From the NCBI RefSeq assembly GCF_003611675.1, contig NZ_RAWA01000003.1, forward strand, positions 21,584 to 85,583: a stretch of 64,000 bases of DNA, read 5' to 3'. The translations under genes were made by a program, and so were the position numbers. The notes below the pieces were generated by a model. The model was not told where the DNA came from and searched no databases. It saw only the letters and a program-made list of their open reading frames with translations. Shown here piece by piece: positions 25,939 to 37,149 of this stretch (the first letter of the stretch is position 1; each line of letters begins with the position of its first letter). The stretch comes from Corallococcus sp. CA053C (GTDB lineage: Bacteria > Myxococcota > Myxococcia > Myxococcales > Myxococcaceae).

Positions 25939-26166
25939 GCTACCGTTCGCAACCTATGAAATTCTCAAAGAAGTTTCGACGATTCCCGCGCCCCACCCGC
26001 TGTCGGCTCACCCAGGCCCGGACCAGGGTTCACATCCCGCGCCAAGTCTCCGACTTATTCTGAAATTCCCCTACGCGAACTTGGACGTCCCCCCGCCACC
26101 GGCGCGCGCCAGCAGCGCATCACCGAAGGACAACAGCGCGTTAGTCGGCTTTGCTTGCCCCACCGC
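25939..26166 (-). promoter_or_regulatory. CRISPR leader region
   Basis: This region lies between cas7 and the leader-proximal repeat and should contain the array promoter for leftward transcription. It is 228 bp with AT-richer patches near 25955-25972 and 26050-26066. A piece GTTTCGAC at 25973-25980, 34 bp from the last full repeat, looks like the stump of one more repeat. No gene is seen. Confidence 0.6.
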
Positions 26167-27105
26167 TCATCCCCCCAGCTCCACCACCTCCACGCCTGGC
26201 GGCACGCTGCTTACGCTCAGGGCATAGTCGGAGAAGTCGCGCGGCGGCGTTGCTTCGTCCTTGCGGCGCAGGCCTACCGTGTCGAACAGCTTGTGTGCGG
26301 GCGCGTTGCCCAATTCGCTCGCGTGCCGGAACACCAGCAGCCGCCGGGTGGCCATCAGCCCGCGCGCCGCGCTCCGGTCATGGTCGAACATCTCCACCAG
26401 CGCCTTCCACAACAGCTCCAGGTCCGCTTCCCCGAACGCCGTCTGCCGGGCCAGCGCGGGTGACACGAATCCGTGTGCCCGGTACAGCCCGTAGGGCACC
26501 GTCGTCTTGCGGCCCATCGTCCGGTTGTCACCGCCCTGGTTGTCCGCTTCCTTCTGCGTCGCCACCGCCATGCGCGTGATGGTGTGTTCGGCTGCGACCA
26601 CGGGGTCCAGCGAGCGCCCAAACGTGAGCTGCACCGGCCCCCGCACCTGCCCCGCATTGGCCTCCCTCAAGGCCATCACCGCCCCGAAGGTCCGCACGTC
26701 GAAGTAGCGCCGACACATCTCGTCGCGCACCTTGCGCACCACGTCTCCTTCCGTGGCCTTGCGCGGCTTCTTCTCCGCCTTGCTCTTGCCTTCCGCCTTC
26801 ACGGGCTCGGCGCTCGCTTCATCGCCAGATGCCTGGTTCTTCAGGCCCAGGCGGGTATACGCCTCCGCATGGAGCGCGGAGAGCACCGCCCGCTCCTTCA
26901 CGTAGATGTCGTAGCCGTCCGCATTCGAGTGCACGAGCTGGACGTAGTTGCGCACCTTACGCTTGAGGCACACGTCGGTGACGAGACCGTGGCCCGTCTC
27001 CGGGTCGAAGCGTGGCAGGTTGCCCGCGTCGGGGTCGCCGTTGGGGTTGCCGTCCTTCACGTCGAACAACAGGACGAAGTCATAGCGGTTCTTGATTTCG
27101 GACAT
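26167..27105 (-). CDS. cas7c: Type I-C Cascade backbone protein Cas7c (Csd2)
   Basis: 312 residues. The N-terminus is diagnostic of Cas7/Csd2: [20 protein letters not shown], then [17 protein letters not shown]. Further matches are [19 protein letters not shown], and the RMAVATQKE and [16 protein letters not shown] segments. Several copies line the crRNA in the surveillance complex and bind it together with target DNA. A Lys/Ala-rich insertion (about 103-125) is seen in the crRNA-binding thumb region. It is the last gene of the cas operon here and is followed directly by the array leader. In a complete I-C locus cas4, cas1 and cas2 would lie between. Confidence 0.95.
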   Translation of the reverse strand: MSEIKNRYDFVLLFDVKDGNPNGDPDAGNLPRFDPETGHGLVTDVCLKRKVRNYVQLVHSNADGYDIYVKERAVLSALHAEAYTRLGLKNQASGDEASAEPVKAEGKSKAEKKPRKATEGDVVRKVRDEMCRRYFDVRTFGAVMALREANAGQVRGPVQLTFGRSLDPVVAAEHTITRMAVATQKEADNQGGDNRTMGRKTTVPYGLYRAHGFVSPALARQTAFGEADLELLWKALVEMFDHDRSAARGLMATRRLLVFRHASELGNAPAHKLFDTVGLRRKDEATPPRDFSDYALSVSSVPPGVEVVELGG

Positions 27106-27154
27106 GGAAGTGCACTCCAGGGGAATGGGATTGCGTGACCGGCGCGGAACGGTT

Positions 27155-28879
27155 TCAGGACTCGACAGCGGGGGCGCCGGCCGGTGGGGCCTTGCGGAAG
27201 AACTCCTCGCGCTGGTGGTAGTAGCCCACGGCGAACAGCCCCTGGGCCTCCAGGGTCAGCGTGCTGGGCCACGTCTTGGCGGGGAACTGGCCCATGATCT
27301 GCCCCATCAGTCGTTCCAGCCATCCGGCCCGCTCTGCCTTGGCGGCGTGGTGCGTGGACAAACGCACCAGCCGGGGCAACACCACGCCGGGGTTCGCCAT
27401 GGCCGCGCCGAAGTAGCGGTCCTTGATGCTCGCGTTGACGTCTCCCAGCGCGAGGTACTGGAGCCTCTCCAGGGCCGCGAACAACCGGCCCAACTGGTAC
27501 GACACCTCGGGACTGTCTGGACTCAGCGACACGGACACCTCCGGGGAAGCAGCGGTGCCACGCGGCAGTCGCAGCAGCGTGGCCTTGATGAGCGCGCAAC
27601 GCGCGTGCAGCAGGAAGGCAGGGGCGTCGTCCTTCTCCGGGACACGTAGCCGGCGAAGTGCGGCGGACAAAAGCTCGCGGGGAAACGGCCTCGGGCCCAG
27701 CGCCGCGCCCAGCAGCTTCGCGGCCAGGCCGGGCGGATTGCCCTGACGTCCCGGAGGCTCCACCGCGCGCAGCAACTGCCAGACGGACAGGGGGCGGCCC
27801 CGGCCTCCCACGAGCCGCAGGTCTTCGAAATAGCGCAGCACGTTGTGCTTGAGGTCCTGGATGGAGGATTCGAGCCAGTCACGCACCACGACACGCGCCG
27901 CATTCCCTCCCAGGGTCAGCGCGTAGAAGGGCGTCGCATCGAACTTCCCCGGTTCCAGTCCGCGCAGCGGCGCTTCCGCGAAGTGGACCGCCTGTTGCGT
28001 CTGCACGGGGTCGAGCACGTTGAGCAGCGTGTCCACCACGGGATCCGCTTCGCGCGTCCAGAACACCGCCACCGCGCCCTCTCCCAGCGCCACGCCACGC
28101 CGGTAGCGCCGCGTGGCGTCGCGCGACAACATGTGGTTGAGCGCCGTGGCGTACCCTTCCGCCGCGGCTCGCGAGATGGGCGCGTTCTCTCCCTGTGTCA
28201 GGCCGTGCGAGCAGAACGCCTCTTCGTTGAAGGACACCAACGCCGCCCCGGAGGACTGCGCGCCCGGCACGTTCTTGATGGAGGGATGCAGGCGTGCCAC
28301 CGGTCCCACCTCCCCCGTGACCAGGCACCGCATCCGCGTCGCGTCTTCCGCTCCCTGCGCTTCCGCCCCCCGCTTCCGAGCCCAGGCCTCACGCAGTGCG
28401 GGACGCTCATGGACGAGCCCTCCGTCATCCCCCGACCAGCTGAACACCAGTCGCTCCTCGCCCGTCCACTCCGCGCGCTGCTTCAACAGCCTGGGCAACT
28501 GCGAGTCCAGCTTCGCCAGGAACGCGGCCACCGCCCTGGCTCCCGGGTCGTTCGTCTCTTTCGCCACGGCCTCCACCACGGCCCGGAACGCCGCCGCGCG
28601 CTCCGGGTTCTTCCGCGCCTTCGCGGCGTCTCCGCCCCACCCCAGCACGTACCTGGCGTTGTCCACGAAGAAGCCGGGCAGGATGGCCACGGTCCGCTTG
28701 GGAATGCGTGGCACCGCTCGCTTCGGTACCCGCCCATGCTCGTCCGCCGTCTCCATCAACGACAGGAAGCGTCCGTCGTCCGCCACCTCGATGAGCGCGT
28801 CCACCGAGAGCAGTTCGACGTCCGGGTCCTCCAGCAATCCCTCACGCCGGGCATAGGCATTCAGCGCCTGGAGCATCAT
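27155..28879 (-). CDS. cas8c: Type I-C large subunit Cas8c (Csd1)
   Basis: 574 residues, close to the family's usual 570-610. The start is the first of two ATGs that overlap the cas5c stop (ATGA); a longer upstream frame lies within cas5c. Family-typical segments are [79 protein letters not shown] and the C-terminal [13 protein letters not shown]. It recognises the PAM and the non-target strand in Cascade. In I-C systems the small subunit Cas11c is made from an internal start in this gene; no strong internal ribosome site was identified here by eye. Confidence 0.94.
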   Translation of the reverse strand: MMLQALNAYARREGLLEDPDVELLSVDALIEVADDGRFLSLMETADEHGRVPKRAVPRIPKRTVAILPGFFVDNARYVLGWGGDAAKARKNPERAAAFRAVVEAVAKETNDPGARAVAAFLAKLDSQLPRLLKQRAEWTGEERLVFSWSGDDGGLVHERPALREAWARKRGAEAQGAEDATRMRCLVTGEVGPVARLHPSIKNVPGAQSSGAALVSFNEEAFCSHGLTQGENAPISRAAAEGYATALNHMLSRDATRRYRRGVALGEGAVAVFWTREADPVVDTLLNVLDPVQTQQAVHFAEAPLRGLEPGKFDATPFYALTLGGNAARVVVRDWLESSIQDLKHNVLRYFEDLRLVGGRGRPLSVWQLLRAVEPPGRQGNPPGLAAKLLGAALGPRPFPRELLSAALRRLRVPEKDDAPAFLLHARCALIKATLLRLPRGTAASPEVSVSLSPDSPEVSYQLGRLFAALERLQYLALGDVNASIKDRYFGAAMANPGVVLPRLVRLSTHHAAKAERAGWLERLMGQIMGQFPAKTWPSTLTLEAQGLFAVGYYHQREEFFRKAPPAGAPAVES

Positions 28880-29544
28880 CGCCCGCCCTCCCCTGTCCCG
28901 GCGTGCGCCTTGAGCACGTCCTCCCGTGGCGGCACCACCAACCGCCCTCCCGCGAGGCGCGCTTCGAAGAAGAGCGGCACCACCCCGTCCTCGCGGTAGT
29001 CGAAGTCGTAGAACATCAGCCCCAGCGGCCGGTCCACCTCCGGCTGGAAGGGCCGCACCTCTTCGGGCGCGGGTTCCACGGCGGCGACGAACTCGCGACA
29101 TCCGAAGTAGGGCGCCTGGAACGTCTGCCCCTTCTCCAGCCGCCGTTGGAACATCTCCTCGAACTTGCGCACGCTGTCCTCCGGCCCGGCCTTCTCCGTC
29201 ATGCGGAACGAGGCGGACACCACGTAGTCCACGTCGCGCAGTGCCACCGTGTTGCGCTGGGCTCGCCGGTCCGGATCGTCCGCGAAGAACGTCACCCCTT
29301 CGGACATGCGCTGCTTCACTTCGTTACGGCGGAAGCTCGTCCACGCGATGGGCGCGAGCACCGTGATTTCATGCACCCGCCAGCGGATGGCCGGCTTCCA
29401 CAGCACGGACTCCAGCAGGCCGCGCGCCGCGGAGGGCGTCATCACCTCGTAGCTCACGCGCTCCACCTTCATCTCCGGCCGGCTGAAACATGCCACCGGT
29501 CCTCGGGCCCGCAGGCGGAAGGCACGGCTCTCCTGGACTTTCAT
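28876..29544 (-). CDS. cas5c: Type I-C Cas5c pre-crRNA endoribonuclease and Cascade subunit
   Basis: 222 residues. It has the RAMP-like start FRLRARGPVACFSRPEMKVE, YEVMTPSAARGLLESVLWKP, VLAPIAWTSFRRNEV, QRNTVALRDVDYVVSASF, the FGCREFVAAVEP segment and GLMFYDFDY. In I-C systems this protein replaces Cas6: it cuts the repeat hairpin and keeps the 5' handle. The stem-loop in this array (perfect 9-bp stem, TTCG loop in most repeats) is a suitable substrate. It overlaps cas8c by 4 nt and starts 22 bp after cas3. Confidence 0.94.
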   Translation of the reverse strand: MKVQESRAFRLRARGPVACFSRPEMKVERVSYEVMTPSAARGLLESVLWKPAIRWRVHEITVLAPIAWTSFRRNEVKQRMSEGVTFFADDPDRRAQRNTVALRDVDYVVSASFRMTEKAGPEDSVRKFEEMFQRRLEKGQTFQAPYFGCREFVAAVEPAPEEVRPFQPEVDRPLGLMFYDFDYREDGVVPLFFEARLAGGRLVVPPREDVLKAHAGTGEGGR

Positions 29545-29566
29545 GTCGCGCTCCTGTGCATCGCGT

Positions 29567-31846
29567 TCATCCGCCGACCAGCAGCGCCGCCGGGTCCCAC
29601 GTCCCCACGCGCTCGGGAACCAGGCCCAGCCGCACGTCGTGGGCCTTCCCCAGGGCCTCGTCCATCACCACCACCGTCTCCGCCACCCAGCGCAGACACT
29701 TCCTCGCCAGCCAGTCGTCCCGTTGCCTGCGCGCGACGTTCACCGTGTAGCGCTGCAACCGGCGCAGCCGGTCCCTCGACGGTCCGTGCCGCTCCAGGTC
29801 CGCCACCAACACCGGTGCATCGCCGTAGGGGATGACCACTGGCGCGGACCAGTCGTCCTCGATGAACTGGAAGCGCGCTGCCGTCTCCCGGAAGCGCAAC
29901 GCCTCGCGCTGCTCCTGGATCCCCTTGGCATCCAGCGTCTTCGCCGCGTAGAGGCGCTTGAAGTAGGGCGCGAACGACGTGGGGTCGAAGAGGTCCAGGT
30001 CCGGGTTTGCCCCTAGTAACGCACGCGTGACGCCTAACGCCGTGCGCGGAACCCCGGGCGGCGGCTCGGTGGCTGACAGGAACACCCGCAGCTCACCCAG
30101 CCCCACCAGCCTTCCCTCCCGGTTGCAGCGACCCGCTGCCTGGGCCAGTGCATCCAGACCGCCCAGGGCGCGGTAGACGACTGGGAAGTCCAGGTCCACG
30201 CCCGCCTCCACCAACTGCGTGGACACCACGCGCACGGGCTCCCCCTTGTCGCTCCGGGCGCGAATCTCCTGCAGCACCTCGCTGCGATGCGCCGGGCACA
30301 TGAGTGCGGAGAGGTGGAACGTCCGCGTGTCCCCCAGCCGCCGGTCCAATGCCTCGCAGACCCGCCGGGCATCGTCGCGACGGTGGACGATGGCCAGCAC
30401 GCTCGGCTCCTCGGCCAGCTCCTCCGCGAGCTGCTCGTGTGTCAGGGGCTCTTCCGACACAGGCCAGCGCACACGCACGCGGCGCAGGCGCCGGAATGCC
30501 TCCCGGGGGTCGGGAATGATTTCACGCACCTGCTCGAAGCCTTCGGTCAGGCCGGGCCGCTGTCCCAGCGCGGGCTGCGTGGCGGTGCAGATGACCAGCG
30601 ACGCCCCATGGTCGGACACCAGCGTGCGCAACATGTCCAGCAGGGGCGTCAGCAGACCGGGAGGCAGCGTCTGGGCTTCATCGAGCACGATGACGCTGCC
30701 CGCAAGCCGGTGCAGCTTGCGGCAGGCGCCGGGCCGGTTCGCGAACAGGCTGTCGAAGAGTTGGGCCGTCGTAGTCACGACGACGGGCCGGTCCCAGTTC
30801 TCCGCCGCCACGCGGTTGCGCGGCGTCTCACGCTCCGGGTCACCGCCGGAGTGATGCTCCAACACTGCATCCTCTCCGAGCGCCTGCGTGTAGACCGCCG
30901 CGTTCTGCTCGATGATGGAGGTGAAGGGGATGGCCACCACCACGCGCTCCAACCCGTGCCGCGCGGCGTGCTCCAGGGCGAAGGCCATGGACGCCAGCGT
31001 CTTGCCACCTCCCGTGGGCACCGTCAGGCTGAAGACGCCCGGCGGTTCCACTGCCTTCGCAACACATGCCTCCAACACCCCGGCGCGGACCTGATTCACC
31101 TCTGACAGCGGCCCCTGCCCCCGGATGCGCTCGCGCATCTCCTCCAGGTAGCGCTGGAGCCTGTCGCGAAGGACGGCGATGGGCGGTGGCTCCACGCGCA
31201 GGGCCGCGCGCCCGGCGTCGAAGAAGGCTTCCGTGTCCATGAAGTCCGCGTCGCAGAGCGCCGAAAAGAGCATCCGCGTCCAGACCTCCATTCGCCGCCT
31301 CAACGCCTTGCGCAGCACGAGCGAGGCGGGAGCTCCCATCAGGAAATCAGGCAGCGAAGGAGGTGCCTCCGCGCGCAGCAGGTCCTCCGGAACGGGCCGC
31401 TCCAGCACTTGCGCATACAGCCGCTGCCGGGACTCCTGGGTGAGCCGATCCGCCAATGCCTCCGCGTCCGCCAATCCTGCATGGTGTCCGGCGATGACGA
31501 ACGCCAGGGGCGTTGCCAGGTCCACTCCCAGGACGCGTCTTGCATGGAGGGCCCCCGCAGTGGAGTGGTCCCGGGGCCCCGCCGGCCCCTCCTCCAGGTG
31601 AGCCTCCAGCCCGTTCTCCCGACGAATCATGTTCTGGAAGGCCGGCACGTACTTCCCCAGGTCGTGCCACCGTCCCGCAAGCCGTGCCCACTCCGCGGAG
31701 TTGAAGCGCTGCGCGAAGCGTGCAGCCTTCTCCCCCACGCATTCCAGGTGCTCCCGGAGCAGATGCGGCCGGCCTTGCTCATCCACGTGAGCCCAGTCGG
31801 ACTGATCAGCAGGAGTGCGTGGCGAGTCGGACAGGATGCCCCCCAA
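29567..31846 (-). CDS. cas3: CRISPR nuclease-helicase Cas3 (HD plus DExD/H)
   Basis: 759 residues. An N-terminal HD nuclease holds HD (His61-Asp62 in GRWHDLGKY), DHSTAG and AGHHAG. The helicase has Walker A with Lys282 (TVPTGGGKT), DEAQ in [14 protein letters not shown]-type CTATQPAL, and motif VI region [21 protein letters not shown] lies in the second RecA domain. All key residues appear intact, so target degradation could still work. It is first in the operon (cas3-cas5c-cas8c-cas7c, all minus strand) and probably sets the promoter in the 211-bp gap before the divergent aldehyde dehydrogenase. Confidence 0.95.
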   Translation of the reverse strand: MGGILSDSPRTPADQSDWAHVDEQGRPHLLREHLECVGEKAARFAQRFNSAEWARLAGRWHDLGKYVPAFQNMIRRENGLEAHLEEGPAGPRDHSTAGALHARRVLGVDLATPLAFVIAGHHAGLADAEALADRLTQESRQRLYAQVLERPVPEDLLRAEAPPSLPDFLMGAPASLVLRKALRRRMEVWTRMLFSALCDADFMDTEAFFDAGRAALRVEPPPIAVLRDRLQRYLEEMRERIRGQGPLSEVNQVRAGVLEACVAKAVEPPGVFSLTVPTGGGKTLASMAFALEHAARHGLERVVVAIPFTSIIEQNAAVYTQALGEDAVLEHHSGGDPERETPRNRVAAENWDRPVVVTTTAQLFDSLFANRPGACRKLHRLAGSVIVLDEAQTLPPGLLTPLLDMLRTLVSDHGASLVICTATQPALGQRPGLTEGFEQVREIIPDPREAFRRLRRVRVRWPVSEEPLTHEQLAEELAEEPSVLAIVHRRDDARRVCEALDRRLGDTRTFHLSALMCPAHRSEVLQEIRARSDKGEPVRVVSTQLVEAGVDLDFPVVYRALGGLDALAQAAGRCNREGRLVGLGELRVFLSATEPPPGVPRTALGVTRALLGANPDLDLFDPTSFAPYFKRLYAAKTLDAKGIQEQREALRFRETAARFQFIEDDWSAPVVIPYGDAPVLVADLERHGPSRDRLRRLQRYTVNVARRQRDDWLARKCLRWVAETVVVMDEALGKAHDVRLGLVPERVGTWDPAALLVGG

Positions 31847-32057
31847 GCAAGAGAGGGGCGGAAGCGTGGCTCATGCCCTGAGCGCCCCGACATCCCCCAG
31901 AAGAGGAGTATCGGACCGGCCCCATGTGTGCCTCACCAGCGCTGCCCCCGCCCCACTCCGATCATTAACAGACATTGACAGGCACTCTTCGACACGTAAC
32001 GCGAAGCGTCACCTGCCTATCGTCTGTTCGTCTTCAAAACCCCCGCAGGAGTCGCCC

Positions 32058-33584
<1,527 letters not shown>

Positions 33585-33586
33585 GG

Positions 33587-33976
33587 ATGCCCGTCCCCCG
33601 CGTCGAAGTGACGCCCGCCGCCCAGGCCCTGCTCCACAAGATGCAGGGCCTCCACGGCCCGTTGCTCTTCCACCAGTCCGGTGGTTGCTGCGACGGCAGC
33701 GCGCCCATGTGCTTCCCGCGCGGCGACTTCCGCGTGGGCCAGGAGGACGTGTACCTGGGGCAGATCGTCGGCACGCCCTTCTACATGTCCGGTTCGCAGT
33801 TCGAGTACTGGCGCCACACCCACCTCACCGTGGACGTGGTGCCCGGTCGCGGCAGCGGCTTCTCCGTCGAAGCCCCCGAAGGCGTGCGCTTCCTCATCCG
33901 CTCGCGCCTGTTCACCGACGACGAGCACCGCGCGCTGGAAGGCGAAGGGCCTCCACCCAAGGGGCCCCAGCACTGA
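33587..33976 (+). CDS. DUF779 protein
   Basis: 129 residues, starting 2 bp after the aldehyde dehydrogenase, so almost certainly co-translated. The family's conserved Cys-rich motif is present (SGGCCDGSAPMC, about 31-42), as are VYLGQIVGTPFYMS, FEYWRHTHLTVDVVPGRG and the EAPEGVRFLIRSRLF end. DUF779 has no established activity; the cysteines suggest metal or thiol chemistry, and the constant pairing with aldehyde dehydrogenase suggests a helper role. It is convergent, 21 bp away, with the sensor kinase. Confidence 0.9.
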   Translation: MPVPRVEVTPAAQALLHKMQGLHGPLLFHQSGGCCDGSAPMCFPRGDFRVGQEDVYLGQIVGTPFYMSGSQFEYWRHTHLTVDVVPGRGSGFSVEAPEGVRFLIRSRLFTDDEHRALEGEGPPPKGPQH

Positions 33977-33997
33977 GCGGACGCGCCCTGCCCTCCC

Positions 33998-36982
33998 CTA
34001 CGACGTCGGGGGAGCGCGGGGCAGCCGCAGCGTGAAGGTGGCGCCCTGCCCCGGCTGGCTGTCCACGTCGATGCGGCCGCCCAGCGCTTCGACGATCTGG
34101 CGGCTGATGTAGAGCCCCAGGCCCATGCCGCCGTAGTGCCGGTCCGACACGGCGCGCTCGAAGCGACCGAAGAGGCGCGGCAGCGCGTCCGCTTCAATGC
34201 CGATGCCAGCGTCGCTGACCTCCACCCAGGCCTCGTCCTCCGCGTTGAGGCCCGCGCGCACCGACACCGGACAGCCCGCGCCGTACTTCGCCGCGTTGGT
34301 GAGCAGGTTCACCAGCACCTGGTCCAGCCGGAGCGCGTCCCACTGGCCGGTGAGCGTGCGCGGCAACTCCAGCCGCAGCAGGCACTTCGCCTGGGTGAAC
34401 AGGTCCGACGTCCGCTCCACCGCGTCGCGCGTCACCTGCACCAGGTCCACCTCCGCGCGCTCCAGCACCAGCTTGCCCAATGACAGACGGCTGACGTCCA
34501 GCAGGTTGTCCACCAGCGCCGTCAACCGCAGCACCTGCCGCTGCGCGGTGGCCAGCCGGGTGGTCACCGGCCCCGTCAGCCCCGCCACCTCCAGCCCCCG
34601 GCCAATCAGGTTGTGCTGGAGGATGAGGCTGGTGAGCGGCGTCTTCAATTCGTGGCTCGCCACGGAGAGGAACTCGTCGCGCAGGCGCACCGCGGACTGC
34701 GCGTCGTGGAAGAGCCGCGCGTTCTCCAGCGCCACGCTCAAGCGCAGCGCCAGCTCCTCCGCCATCGTCACGTCCGCGGCCACCAGCATGCGCTGCGCGC
34801 CCGCGGTGAACAGCGTGATGACGCCCAGCGTGCGCCCCCGGGAGCGCAGCGGCACCGACAGCACCGACGTGGGCGCCAGGCTGTCCATCAGGTCCCGGTG
34901 CGCGTCGCTCGCGGACATCCCGAGGCATCGCGGAGCGTCCAGGGGCGCGACGAAGCAGACCTCGCCCGACGCGAAGCACTGGAGCGCGGGATGCCCCGGC
35001 CCCCGGCCTGGCTCCGTCAGGGAGGCCCGCATCCGCGCTTCGAGCGCGGGCACGCGGTGCGCCACCGTCACCCGCCGCAGGGTGCCGTCCGGCTCCGCCA
35101 GGTCCACCAGGCAGCCGGTGGCCACGTGGTTCGCCACCAGCTTCGCCACCTCCGGCAGCGCCTGCTCCACGTCGTCCAGGCGCAGCGCCAGAACGCGGCT
35201 CGCGTCCAGGAGCAGTTGCAGCCGCTCCTCCGCTTCCTTGCGCCGCGTGATGTCCGCCATGGCGCCGGTGACGAACGCCACCTTCCCGTCCGGCCCGGTC
35301 AGGGACTGACCCACGCTGTGCACCCAGCGGATGCCGCCGTCGCGGCGCACCAGGCGGAACTCCTGCTCGAAGACGGCGGGGGCCCTCAGCTGGTGCCGCA
35401 CGAACTCCGGCTCCAACATGGCCAGGTCGTCCGGGTGCACGTACTGGAGGAAGTCGCCCATGTCGTTCGTGGACTCCACCGCGGGCAGCCCCAGCATGTG
35501 GTTGAGCGCCGCGTCCCGCACCTCTTGCCCGCGGCGCAGGTCCAGCCGCCACGTGCCCACGTCGCCCGTCACCAGCGCCTGGCGCAGCCGCTCCGTGCGC
35601 TCGCGCAGGGCCTCGTAGAGGGAGGCCCGCTCCAGCGCCTGCGCGCACTGGTGCGCCAGCGCCTCCAGGAAGGCGCGCTCCGACGACGAGAAGGCGCGCG
35701 ACTCCGGCCACGCGAGCAGCAAGAGCCCCCGCACCCGCGTCTCGCCCCACAGCGGCACCACCGCGCGAGCGCCCGGCCCCAGGCTGCGCGCGAACTGCGC
35801 ATCCTGGGGGTGCTGGGCGATGAACTCCTCCAGCGAGGCGAACCACCCCGCCTCGTGTCGGCTGTCCTGGCGCGCCGTCGGGGGGCCACCCTCCTCGCCC
35901 GGATGCCGGGTGAAGTGGCCCAGCGCATCGTCCGGATAGCCCAGCAGGCGCAGGGGCCGCAGGCGGCCGTCCTCCTCCAATCCCAGCACCGCGACGCGCA
36001 TGGCGCCGCTGGCCTCCCACACCTCGCGCGCCAGCACCTGCGCCACCGCGTCCTCGGTGGCCGCGCGGGACAGCGCCGCCGTCACCGCCTGGAGCCGCGC
36101 CGTGCGCGCCTGGGCCTGACGGGCTTCGCCGTACAGCAAGGCATTGTCCAGGGAGAGCCCGGCGCGCCGGGCCAGCTCGCGCGCCAGCTCCAGCTCGCGC
36201 GCGCCGTAGCGGCGGTCGGGCGCGCTGGAAATCAATGACAGACATCCCAGCACCCGGCCGCGCACCTCCAGCGGGACCCGCATCACGGAGCGACACTCCA
36301 GGCGCCGGAGCTCGGCGAGCAGCAGGTCTCCCGCGGCGACGGCCTCGTCGAGCCGGGCTTCGGACACCTCCGACAGGAGGAACGGCTCACCGGTGCCCAG
36401 CACGCGGCCCACGCCCCGGGGGTCGTTCACCTGCACGGGCCAGCGCTCCGCGAGCGCGTACACGTCGCACACCCGCGCGGGGTCCTTGTGCGCCGCGGCC
36501 CTGCGCACCACCGTGCCGTCGGCGGTGAGGAGATCCACCGCGCAACAGTCCGCGAGGCCCGGCACCACCAGGTCCGCCAGCTGGCGCAGCACCGTGGGCT
36601 CATCCAACGACGACGCCAGCGCCTCGCCCGCGCGGGCCAGGAAGGCGAAGCGCCCCTCCTCCACGAGCGGGGACGCGGCTCCGGGCATCGCGGCCGCGGC
36701 GTCCACGGTCTGGCTCATGGACGGAGACGGAGGGCTCACCTCCCGGGTACGGCCTCCGGACGGAACATTCTCCGCCGCCTCGCCCATGCCCATGACCGTC
36801 ACCGCCACGGTGTCGTCCTCCCGCAGCGCGTAGGCGAGCCCGGACGCGGCCTCCGCACCCGCGCCTACCGGGGCCGCTTCCGAAAGTCGGAGTTCGTTCG
36901 TCGCCCCCTCCTCCGTCAGCAAGGACGGCGGCCGAGGCTCACTGGAGGGCTCGGAGGCAGGCTCGTGAGAGGGTTCGGGCAT
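33998..36982 (-). CDS. Multi-GAF/PAS sensor histidine kinase
   Basis: 994 residues. A Pro/Glu/Ser-rich N-terminus is followed by GAF 1 (about 130-285; GTGEPFLLSEV, VRGRVLGCLSL), GAF 2 (about 300-460), PAS/PAC (about 475-590; FRLVRRDGGIRWVHSVGQSL), GAF 3 (about 600-755), HisKA with His777 in SVASHELKTPLTSL, and HATPase_c (LVNLLTNAAKYG, DAGIGIEAD, MGLGLYISRQ). No receiver and no membrane segment are present. Three GAF domains suggest integration of several soluble signals or cyclic nucleotides. The kinase core is closely similar to that at the start of the window. The N-terminal 120 residues are low-complexity, so the exact start is uncertain. Confidence 0.92.
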   Translation of the reverse strand: MPEPSHEPASEPSSEPRPPSLLTEEGATNELRLSEAAPVGAGAEAASGLAYALREDDTVAVTVMGMGEAAENVPSGGRTREVSPPSPSMSQTVDAAAAMPGAASPLVEEGRFAFLARAGEALASSLDEPTVLRQLADLVVPGLADCCAVDLLTADGTVVRRAAAHKDPARVCDVYALAERWPVQVNDPRGVGRVLGTGEPFLLSEVSEARLDEAVAAGDLLLAELRRLECRSVMRVPLEVRGRVLGCLSLISSAPDRRYGARELELARELARRAGLSLDNALLYGEARQAQARTARLQAVTAALSRAATEDAVAQVLAREVWEASGAMRVAVLGLEEDGRLRPLRLLGYPDDALGHFTRHPGEEGGPPTARQDSRHEAGWFASLEEFIAQHPQDAQFARSLGPGARAVVPLWGETRVRGLLLLAWPESRAFSSSERAFLEALAHQCAQALERASLYEALRERTERLRQALVTGDVGTWRLDLRRGQEVRDAALNHMLGLPAVESTNDMGDFLQYVHPDDLAMLEPEFVRHQLRAPAVFEQEFRLVRRDGGIRWVHSVGQSLTGPDGKVAFVTGAMADITRRKEAEERLQLLLDASRVLALRLDDVEQALPEVAKLVANHVATGCLVDLAEPDGTLRRVTVAHRVPALEARMRASLTEPGRGPGHPALQCFASGEVCFVAPLDAPRCLGMSASDAHRDLMDSLAPTSVLSVPLRSRGRTLGVITLFTAGAQRMLVAADVTMAEELALRLSVALENARLFHDAQSAVRLRDEFLSVASHELKTPLTSLILQHNLIGRGLEVAGLTGPVTTRLATAQRQVLRLTALVDNLLDVSRLSLGKLVLERAEVDLVQVTRDAVERTSDLFTQAKCLLRLELPRTLTGQWDALRLDQVLVNLLTNAAKYGAGCPVSVRAGLNAEDEAWVEVSDAGIGIEADALPRLFGRFERAVSDRHYGGMGLGLYISRQIVEALGGRIDVDSQPGQGATFTLRLPRAPPTS

Positions 36983-37149
36983 GGGAGGGACGGGTCATGG
37001 CGCCACGAGGGCGGCGCCGCTGCACCACAAGGTCGCTCGGATAATGACGGCCCCCGCCGCCCACAAGACGCCAGGGCCCCCGGATTCGGGGCGAGTGTCC
37101 GCCAGCCAACCCGTCCGCCCGCTCGCCGCGGATCAGCGCACACGGGCCC

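Noticed and set aside
23185..26063. Many short frames across the CRISPR array with recurring RSEERSD or AERGLK motifs
   Set aside because: The recurring peptides are translations of the DNA repeat, and the breaks fall at spacers; these are not proteins.
31847..32057. Sigma-54-type promoter for the aldehyde dehydrogenase
   Set aside because: A TGACAGGCAC segment is present, but the required downstream GC element at the right distance is missing.
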